From contig CANTUV010000009.1 of the NCBI GenBank assembly GCA_947685225.1, forward strand, positions 2,728,001-2,792,000: DNA of 64,000 nt, given 5' to 3'. Within the stretch, counting starts at the first letter, position 1, and every line of letters begins with the position of its first letter. The position numbers and the translations under genes are program-made. The stretch comes from Garcia nutans (Eukaryota > Streptophyta > Magnoliopsida > Malpighiales > Euphorbiaceae). This document shows, one piece after another, positions 56,291 to 64,000 of this stretch. Under the pieces are notes generated by a model, which saw nothing but the letters and a program-made list of their open reading frames with translations, did not search any database and had not been told where the DNA came from.

Positions 56291-58200
56291 TTCTAAGTCA
56301 GCACTGATTTTTTGGTTTATGAGTTTACGAGTTTTAATTTTTAGATAGGTGAAATGATTAAATAGTTATTTGAATTTTATTTGTTTAATTAATTTATTTC
56401 ATTAATTTTTAATTTAATAATATAATATTTTAAATTTGTATTCTTTTAATTTATATTTAATCACATCAAATTATATTTTTTTAACTAATTATAAAATAAA
56501 TATTAAACACATTCAAAAGATATCAAACTAGCTATAAATATTTAAAAAAGATATAAAAATATTAAAAAAAAAGGAAGAAAAAATGAAAGTTAATTGAAAT
56601 AATTTCATCCAAAGGAGACTTTGAAAAATTAAAAGTTAATTGAAGCTGTGAATTGACAGAAATCATGTCTTCTACAGTCTATACTTCTCTTCATCCATTC
56701 AAAACTATAATCACTTATAGAAAATCCAATTGAGAGGAAATTTATCTCTGATTAATTTAAAAAAATCCCTTTAATTTGTACTGTGACTCAGATTTGATAG
56801 GTCCCTTCCCTCTTTGTGTATGGCATTTTTCTTCATGATTTCTTTTACTACTTTTTCATTAAGTACAGGTTTTATTTATGATTTTGGATTTGTTGGATGT
56901 TTATTTTTTTTTTTATTTATAGATTTGCCTTTTTTATTTTATTTATGTTTGTACGTTGAGAAAATGAAGAAATTTAATTCATAAGTTTGATATTTTTCTT
57001 TCTCATGATTTTAGATTTATTTGATTTGATTAATGATTTTGCATAAATTAATTTTTGTCTATTTGATTCCTAAGTAAATGGAAGAAAAATTGATCATGAG
57101 TGAGGCAAGATGATGTCAATGACTTTCTGGGTTTTGATTATGGGTTATCACAATCACTGATATATATATATATATATATATAAAATAACCAATAATAGGT
57201 CAGCACTGAATTTTTGGTTTATGAATTCACGGGTTTTAGTTTTTTAGACAGACGAAATGATTATATAGTCTTTTTAAATTTTACTTATTTAGTTAATTTA
57301 TTTTATTAGTTTTTAATTTAATTATATAATTCTTTAAACGTTTATTTTTTTTAATTTACATTTAATTATATAGAGTCACGTTTTTCTTAACCAAATATTC
57401 TTTATTAAAAATTTAAAGAATTATAAAATAACCATCAAACACATTTAAAAAGTATCAAACTAGCAACAAAAGTTCTGAAAGGGTATAAAAATATAAAAGA
57501 AGAAAGAAAAAAATAAAAAAATAAAAAAAATGACTTAATATGACTCGATATTATTTAGTATAATTCGGTGAATGTGTTTTTAAATTAAGAAAAATATGAG
57601 TTTATGAGTTTATATATTTAAATTAAAAATTTAAGAGGGCAAAATGATTAAGTTAATAAAGTTTAGAGAGATACATATATATTTGATATTGTAGGTATTA
57701 TTATGGAAGTCGTAGATGCGTTGGGGGGTGTCGCTACTGCTTTTTTTTAGGATTTAATTAATTTTTTGTGATAAATATTTAATTAATTTAATTGTTCTAA
57801 AATAATAAAATTTTTTAATTATTTTAAAATAAAAAATATTTTTTTAAACAAAAATTGAGTTCAATGAATAAATATGAAATTAGAAACTGGAAAAAAATTA
57901 AAAGAAAAAATTATAAAGGTAAATTTGGAGTAACCTATGCATCAAGACATCTAAATTTTTTGTTTATTTTATAATTTCTATTATTTAATTAACAAAATTA
58001 TATATATTTTTTATATTAACAAAAAAATTTTCATTTAATTCGAATCAATTCGAGTCAAATTAAACCTGAAAGCAATATGAGAACTGACACTGACAATATC
58101 GATTTGGAGTTATTGGTTTTTTCTATGTCTAAGTTCCAATAACTTAATCCAAAGAAGACTTTGAAAATTAAGAGTCATTTGAAAGCTAAGAGTCATTTGA
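55605..58200 (+). repeat. SufE-5' repeat units 3-5
   Basis: Two units (55,605-about 56,565 and 56,566-about 58,060) and the start of a third carry ATGTCTTCTACAGTCT, TTCAAAACTATAATCACTT, CAGATTTGATAGGTCCCTTC, TATGGCATTTTTCTTCAT, GATTTTGGATTTGTTGGATG and a TA microsatellite (56,260; 57,161) in the same order. A 64-bp stretch is doubled at 55,605-55,733. None extends past the SufE transit-like part. 57,850-58,150 corresponds to the sequence around both ends of the Athila insertion and is uninterrupted here. Confidence 0.65.
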
Positions 58201-58530
58201 AAACAAAGAGTGAAAAGTTTCTCAAAAAGAATATTATTGAATTCTTGAAAGCTACCTACACATTTCTCAAATAATATAATAAATAGTATTAGGTTATAGA
58301 AATCCTAATTTCAAATTTTAAATTTTTTTTAAAAAAAAAGGTAACAGACTGCCAAAATAAAAGGGATTACAAATATAGAAAGAAAATATTTAAATTCCAA
58401 ATATAGAAAGAAAATATTTAAAGAGACAGATAAAATACCCAAATGGCACCTCAATATGAAATTCCTACCAAAAATAAATAAGAAAATAAAAATCTTCCCA
58501 AAGTTGCCATAAATAGAAAAAATATTTTTG
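58201..58530. other. Repeat debris
   Basis: A 29-bp stretch (AAATATAGAAAGAAAATATTTAA) is doubled at 58,362 and 58,390. Similar to 2,690-2,830. No gene. Confidence 0.35.
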
Positions 58531-59317
58531 GGGGCCTAAATAATAGAATTTGGCAGAAAAGTGATGAACTTCACTGCAAAGTAATAACTTGGACTCGTTG
58601 GCTTATTTTTCATTATGCTAGGCCTTTAAAACACTCAGCATACAACTTTAACTTTTAGCAGTAATTACTAAATTGCCATTAGAGCAGTTTTTTGTCAAAT
58701 CGCTCTATGAAAGCTAGAGCTTTCTATTCAGGATCATATATGATTCAAGTCGATGGAATAACACTGATACAAAATTGAGAGACTTATTAGTAGAAAAAAG
58801 TTCTGTTAAAATTACTGCTATAGATTTTCTAAATGATCAATTCTCATGTCATTTTTCTACACCACATTATATATAAAAACTAATAAATGGAGAGAAGCAT
58901 GAAAGAAGATGGATAGTTTATTCTAAAGACTTGGATAGGGTACTCTATTTTTGTACATATATAAGATAAGACTCCAATTGACATACTTAATTATATAAAA
59001 AGACATGATTTTTTTCCTGATGCACATATTGCTTATAGAATAATGCTAATGGTTCCCATAACTGTTGCTTCATCATAAAGGAGTTTTCCAAAATTAAAAT
59101 TAATAAAATCTTACTTAAGATCAATAATATCACAAGAAAGATTAAACAAACTAGCTATATTATTATTTGAGAAAGAAATACTAGAAAAACTTGATTACGA
59201 AAATTTAATTAGCAATTTTGTATCTCAAAAAGTTAGAAAAAAATTTTAATTAAATTTTTTATTAATTTTATTTTAAAAATTAAATGGTCTAGTTTTTAAA
59301 TTTGGCTTTAGGCCTCT
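58531..59317 (+). mobile_element. Internally deleted hAT-type element
   Basis: GGGGCCTAAA (58,531) and TTTAGGCCTC (59,308-59,317) form a near-perfect inverted pair around hAT coding remnants. No certain 8-bp target duplication is seen, so the ends are tentative. Confidence 0.5.
58886..59249 (+). pseudogene. hAT transposase with TTF zinc-finger start and hATC end
   Basis: 58,886-58,972 reads NGEKHERRWIVYSKDLDRVL and ends TYIR-stop: the start of a TTF-type zinc finger of ZNF862-like plant hAT proteins. 59,015-59,249 reads FPDAHIAYRIMLMVPITVAS, stop, then RSFPKLKLIKSYLRSIISQE and LLFEKEILEKLDYENLISNF: the C-terminal hAT dimerisation domain with a TAA at the Glu expected before RSF. The roughly 500 residues between are missing, so this is a deletion derivative. 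Confidence 0.75.
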
Positions 59318-59353
59318 AAAACCATTTAGCCTTCTTGTTTTGGAACATGTGCT

Positions 59354-59548
59354 AAGTTCAACAAGTTCGATGGGAAGAAAAATTTCTTTATATGGCATAT
59401 GAGATTGAATGATCTGGTGACACATATGAAGGTTCACAAGGTATTAAGGGAAGCAAAGATGGCAAACATTAATGAAGAGGATTGGCAAGATATTGAGTCA
59501 ATCGCCTTCAGTATAATCCAAATGTGTTTGGTGGATTCCAACTGGTAG
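59354..59548 (+). pseudogene. Ty1/copia gag fragment
   Basis: A 64-codon frame reads KFNKFDGKKNFFIWHMRLND, LVTHMKVHKVL, NEEDWQDIESIAFSIIQMCL, VDSNW then TAG (59,546). FDGKKNF.IW and W..IE..A...I are the start of copia Gag. The rest is missing; a pure purine tract follows. Confidence 0.7.
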
Positions 59549-59748
59549 CAAGAGAAGAAAGGAGAAAGAGGAGGAAGAAGAAAAGGGAAAAAGAGAGAAA
59601 GGAAAAGAAAGAAAGAGAAGGAAGAAAGCAAAAAGAAAGGAGAGAAAAAAAGAGAAAGATGCAAGAGAAAGAAGAAAAAAAAAAAGATGAAGGAGAAAAA
59701 AAGAATGAGAAAGAGATGAGGAAAGAAGAAAGAAGAAAAAAAGGGTTG
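59549..59748 (+). repeat. Purine-only tract of about 200 bp
   Basis: Almost only A and G (AGAGAAGAAAGGAGAAAGAG...), interrupted by a handful of C/T. The Glu/Lys/Arg-rich frame on the plus strand and the Phe/Leu/Ser-rich frames on the minus strand are products of this composition, not genes. Confidence 0.8.
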
Positions 59749-60705
59749 GCATAAAAATTTTAAGGTTTTAGCGATGGAACTTGATGATGCAAGCACAGGC
59801 ATACAAGCACATGAAAATAAACTTTAAAGACCCAAAACTAAATATAAGACTGGATTCAGGGGCTAAAATGTTGATTATAAGAGCAATGGAGGTGAAAGAA
59901 CTTAAAAAGGACATTTTGTAATTTTCATATTAGGGTAGATTTGACATTTGAAGTTTTACTTAAGAATTTGATGATCCTAGATTTTCAGAATGAGAAAGTA
60001 ATCCTCATGAAATTTTTAGAAAAAATTTAAAGCTTATCATAATGAGCTTATTTGTACAGATTTGAGTTTATTTGGGCCTCCAAACATCTATATAAAATCA
60101 AAACCACATATCCATATCGGATTAGTATTTTTTGTCAAGACCAATTTATTTTAAAAGGCCATAACTTAAAGCTTCTGAAGTCTAAATCGAGTGATTCAAA
60201 AGCCTAAAGTCATCTACACTTCTAGAGTTACAATTATTATGAAAGACTAATCCTAGATTTAGACTTCATCAGATAGATAATTGGATTTCAATTTTCTATA
60301 TGAATTTTAGTTTAATTATGTTTCCTTACTTTGTTAAGATTTGAATAATTTGTTCAGATTTATTTTATCCTTTTGGAACTAGGTTTAAGGTTAATTATTG
60401 GAGGCTATTAATACCTCTTATTTCTGATTGTATTAAGAAGTTAATAAGAAGTTTATGGATTAATAAAAGTTAAGAACGTTTGTTCTTGGAAGAGATTTCA
60501 TTTCTTGTTCTTAGTTCTTTCTTGAATCAAGGTTTTCTATTGTCAAAGTTATCAACTTTGTGATAGGTATATCCAACATTGTCTTCCACAGGTTGGAATT
60601 TAGTCAAGGACTTAGCAAGAATCTGATTTAGGTTTCCAAGGAGTTGATTCCAAGCGTAAAGGCAAGTATGTCTTCAGTTTCATATATCGGTGGTTTGCTT
60701 CAGTT

Positions 60706-60717
60706 TGGTATCAAAGC
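60706..60717 (+). promoter_or_regulatory. Primer-binding site, Met-tRNA type
   Basis: TGGTATCAAAGC, one base different from TGGTATCAGAGC (complement of initiator-Met tRNA), three bases after the LTR end. Confidence 0.8.
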
Positions 60718-61113
60718 TTAGGATCTAAATTAGGTTCCCAACCTAATTATTTTTGTGTATTATTTTTGTGTTCTTGTCTATTTATTGATTTAAATTTTCA
60801 ATTTTTTTTAAATCCATTACATTTATTTCACTTTGTTTGTTGATTGTGTTCTTTGATCCCAAATTTTCAATCTTCCATTGTGTTCTTATGTTTATTTATT
60901 GTTTAATCCTATCAATTCAAAAAAAAAGTGTTATTGATCTTGAATTTCCTTCAAAAATTATGTTCCAACTGAGTTGGTGGATACCAAAGAAGTGTTTCAA
61001 ACCCTAAAGATTGTCCAAAAGTCACCAAACTTATAGAAACCCTAAAATTTATGTGACCAAGTCCGTGGTCAGTTTTTCAGTCAAACCACCAGTGTCCCAT
61101 TTGTACTGATCTT

Positions 61114-61445
61114 ATTCCACCCAAATTTTGGCTGTAACACCCACTGTGAAACCTACTATCAAAATTTATAAAACTTTTTCAATCTATCCTGGTCGAACCA
61201 ACCATATCCCGATCGGACCATATATGTCCCACCCACATTTTGGTTGTACTACCAAACGTGAAACCTACTGCAAAAATTTTCAAAATTTGCTTCAGTTACA
61301 CCTCAGTCGGACCAACTACGATCCCGGTTGGACCATTTTGTTCCGTCCAAATTCTCACCATACCTTCCACCATGATCTTTACAGCCTAAAATTTGAAAAT
61401 TTCCCTAGTCCCTTCATTGTCGAACCAAACCATTCCTGATTGCCC
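61114..61445 (+). repeat. 113-bp tandem repeat in the gypsy leader, three copies
   Basis: Units start at 61,114, 61,226 and 61,339; shared blocks are CCACCCAAATTTTGGCTGTA / CCACCCACATTTTGGTTGTA, TGAAACCTACT.(T/C)AAAA and TCGGACCA. A 103-codon frame runs through it; its Thr/Pro-rich repeats follow from the DNA repeat. Confidence 0.65.
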
Positions 61446-61759
61446 CTTTCTTATCCCATTTAGTAGTTTGTTCGTATTAACCCTAGTCCAGGCATACCTA
61501 CTGTATTTCAATTATACCCTTGTCGTTAAGCTACTGGAAGGCAGTGTGATATTGGAAGTGTGATCATAAAGAAAAAAATGAAAAAAAGAGAGGGGGTATA
61601 GAGAAATTGAGTGCAAACAAGAGTGAACTTGAGGGACTGAAGTGAGGATTTAAATTTTAATTCTTACTTTACTAACCTCTATTGTGCAGCCTGATGATTG
61701 TTCTAAGATGAGAGGCTAATCTAAAAATTTTTCAAGGTGATGTAGACTCTTTTCAGGCT

Positions 61760-61939
61760 ATGTTGGCTGAGGTGCAATCCTTAGAAAAGAAGTTTGGAAA
61801 AATGTCTGAAATTATGGATCGAATTGAGCATTCATTAGCAAGAAAAATGTCAGCCAATGCTCCTATTCAACATGCTAGGCAATTTCCAAGGAGAATTCAA
61901 GTAGAAGAAGACCATGATGATCAACTTGCCTTTTCATAA
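61760..61939 (+). pseudogene. Gypsy gag N-terminal fragment
   Basis: MLAEVQSLEKKFGKMSEIMD, RIEHSLARKMSANAPIQHAR, QFPRRIQVEEDHDDQLAFS then TAA at 61,937. A coiled-coil-like start followed by an acidic stretch is usual for the beginning of Ty3 gag. Truncated by the LTR inserted 40 bases later. Confidence 0.55.
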
Positions 61940-61978
61940 TGAAGGAGCAAGCCCCACAAGATTTTCAAAGATTATCTA

Positions 61979-64000
61979 TGTAACACCCTTATATCTTGTA
62001 TATGTATAATACATACACCACATATATGTAAAATACATATATAAATTATAAGAATGCCACCATAATTAATAGTAGAAAATACTCTTTAATTTTTAATAAA
62101 ATAAGTTATTCTTTAAAAGATAAATTTAGTAGGCAAATAAATATATATATAAATAATTAAATGACAAAATACAAAATTTAAAAGAAAATCTCTGAAAAAA
62201 ATTCGTCAGAGTTTTATTTGTAATTTCAGTATTCTCCAAAAATCAATAAAACACAACCTGCAATAAAATTCACTCCCAAAAATATATACACTCACACTCC
62301 AATTTTTCCTCTAAAATTATTCAAAACCTCATAACCATATACACAATGTATTTCAAATATTTTACAATATTTAACCATACATTAATTTTATAACTTTTTA
62401 CATATTAACATAATGCTTATAGACATAATGAGTTTTAAACAAAAATAAATATTTACATGATATGCTAGCAAGCACTAGCCTTATGGAAAAATCTCAGACT
62501 TGTAGTACTAATCTAAAAATCTAGACCTGGTCAGGTCTAGCAGGACTCTCTGTCTCTACCTTGTCACCTGCACGATAAAATCATATTATTCACTTAATAC
62601 CCTTCACCTTATCAAATTTATCAACATATCACAAACACATACATATTGGACCCAAAATTTCCTACACAATATTCAAGTTCCAATAATATTAATTCAGCCT
62701 ATCGTGACACCAGCATGTCTAGCGGCGTAGTAATAACAGTGATACCATTATCTAGCTCGAAGGCATAATAATAATAATGACACCAGTGTGTCTAGCTCGA
62801 AGGCATAATAAACATCACGACCTAATATTAGCATGTCAACTTTACAGCGCCAAAATCAATTCCTTGCAACAAGTTATTGTGTAAGGTTATCACATATATT
62901 GACTAATTACATTTTCTCATTTTCATTTCATTATCATATTTCCTCAAGTTTCATCACATTTACTATCTTACCACAATTTTCACATTTTCCATCACATTTC
63001 TCATCACATTATTTATTCCCTCTCTTTTCCAGTCACTTTTTAGAATAATTCACATTTTTCACACTTCCTACATAACAATGACATAGCCATTCTACAATGG
63101 CTTAACAATTTCATATTCTATACAATTCACACATCATCACTCAACACAATGCATCTTACATGTAAAAACCCAAGTCAAAGTAGTTTAACACATTCATAAT
63201 TTCATAATGTGCTAGACTAAACCACATGCAATTAAAATACATGAAATCAAAGTATGTACTAACCTTAAATAGGCCAAAATCCAAACCCAATACACTCTCC
63301 AACTCCAACTCCACCAAATGCCCTTCTTTTCTTTAAATATATAAGTTCACATTACTCACTCCTAAACTAAATTACAAGTGAAAATATTCCATCAACATCA
63401 CATTCAAAGCCATTTTTATCAATCAAACATCAATTATATCCTTACTATCCAAAATCTACCAAAACCCTAATTTCTTCCCTTATTACTTTATCCAAATTTC
63501 AACTAACTATAATCCATCATCCAACCATAAAATCATTATATATACATCAATATAAAATCAGAATAAGGCATTTAAACAATTAAGAAAACCTCCATAAAAA
63601 AGCCCAAAATTCACATATTTAACCCTAAAACCTTAACTTCACTAAAACTTACTCATATCCAATTTCTAACTATAAAATCATCACATACATACCAAAACAA
63701 TGTCAAAACAATCCATTTTTCCATCAAGATTCCAATTTTCACATAAACTAAGACTTAAAGAAAACTCTTAAATCATAAAGAATCCTTATCTTTGGTTGAT
63801 TAATCTTCAAAATCACCCTAGATCCCTTAGAAATCTTGTAAAATTTGATATGATTGAAGCAAAAATCCTCTCCCTTGCTCACTCTCAAAAATCGACAACT
63901 CTAATGGTGATGTTGAAGATGAAGCCTTTTTTATATATTTTGATTTCCAATCTTGACCCTCACCTCTATACATAATTACAAATTATTTAATTTTTAAAAT
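61979..64000 (-). mobile_element. Chromovirus-type LTR, minus strand, runs off the window
   Basis: Starts on the plus strand with TGTAACACCC (minus: ...GGGTGTTACA, a usual LTR end), inserted in the gypsy leader/gag. Read on the minus strand it shows GTGCAGGTGACAAGG (about 62,575), a minisatellite (62,704-62,822), and at the far end a leader-like GAGAGTGAGCAAGGGAGAGG (about 63,880). The other LTR end, and whether it is solo or part of an element, lie outside the window. Confidence 0.55.
62704..62822. repeat. 35-40 bp minisatellite, three copies
   Basis: GACACCAGCATGTCTAGC (62,705), GATACCATTATCTAGC (62,740) and GACACCAGTGTGTCTAGC (62,779), each followed by GGCRTARTAATAA-type sequence. Confidence 0.7.

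Larger units (their letters stand above)
59782..61978 (+). mobile_element. Ty3/gypsy 5' LTR, leader and gag start (truncated)
   Basis: LTR about 59,782-60,702, collinear with 28,095-28,975 and ending TGGTTTGCTTCA. Primer site at 60,706, then a 1-kb leader with a tandem repeat (61,114-61,445), then a gag start. Cut at 61,978 by another LTR. With the 28-kb copy (a 3' LTR) this shows the family occurs at least twice here. Confidence 0.65.

Noticed and set aside
59434..59802. Minus-strand Phe/Leu/Ser-rich frames that look like membrane proteins
   Set aside because: They are the complement of a purine-only tract, opposite a copia gag fragment.
62704..62822. CRISPR-like array
   Set aside because: Eukaryotic context, adjacent diverged units without unique spacers; a minisatellite in an LTR.

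Overview
This is nuclear DNA from a eudicot plant. It is AT-rich and packed with layered retrotransposons and DNA transposons. The gene remnants (BURP-domain genes with an exon-1 signal peptide and GT..AG introns, a SufE-like plastid protein) are plant-type. There are no prokaryotic operons, rRNA, tRNA or CRISPR arrays. I cannot name the species.

Layout. 1-1.83 kb holds a broken BURP-domain gene, followed by a minus-strand TRIM/copia-type LTR pair (1.86-2.42 kb) and AT-rich decayed LTR sequence to about 8.5 kb. From 8.57 kb begins a repeat unit carrying the 5' end of a SufE-like gene. It is split by the dominant feature: a 12.2-kb Athila-type Ty3/gypsy element (9,975-22,197) with two 1,353-bp LTRs about 1% different, a tRNA-Asp-type primer site, one intact 1,805-codon gag-pol ORF and about 4 kb of 3' sequence with no env ORF. 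Next come a SufE-like gene fragment lying between long inverted repeats (23.1-23.9 kb), a tiny TRIM-like element (25.6 kb), LTR debris, and the 3' end of a gypsy element (to 28.98 kb).

30-34 kb is a second BURP unit, with a second broken gene at 32.69-33.81 kb. Its upstream spacer is duplicated at 43.4-46.9 kb, where only the spacer and promoter survive. Between them lie a decayed chromovirus (36.4-40.06 kb), a LINE endonuclease fragment on the minus strand (40.06-40.79 kb) and an En/Spm (CACTA) remnant. 47.8-53 kb is a nested stack: a copia element on the minus strand whose 3' LTR was hit by an Athila-family element that survives as a solo LTR with a clean CTCTC target duplication. 55.6-58.2 kb has further SufE-5' repeat units, one of which preserves the un-inserted version of the Athila target. 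58.5-59.5 kb has an internally deleted hAT transposase and a copia gag fragment. From 59.8 kb a gypsy 5' LTR, leader and truncated gag are interrupted at 61,979 by another LTR that runs off the window.

Only the Athila gag-pol looks functional. All host genes seen are pseudogenes. The best leads are: (i) paired AGGA-loop hairpins with different but still complementary stems, each next to a polypurine-tract-like AAGTGTGGGG, in the Athila 3' region; (ii) the SufE fragment between long inverted repeats; (iii) insertion/empty-site pairs inside the window that date events.
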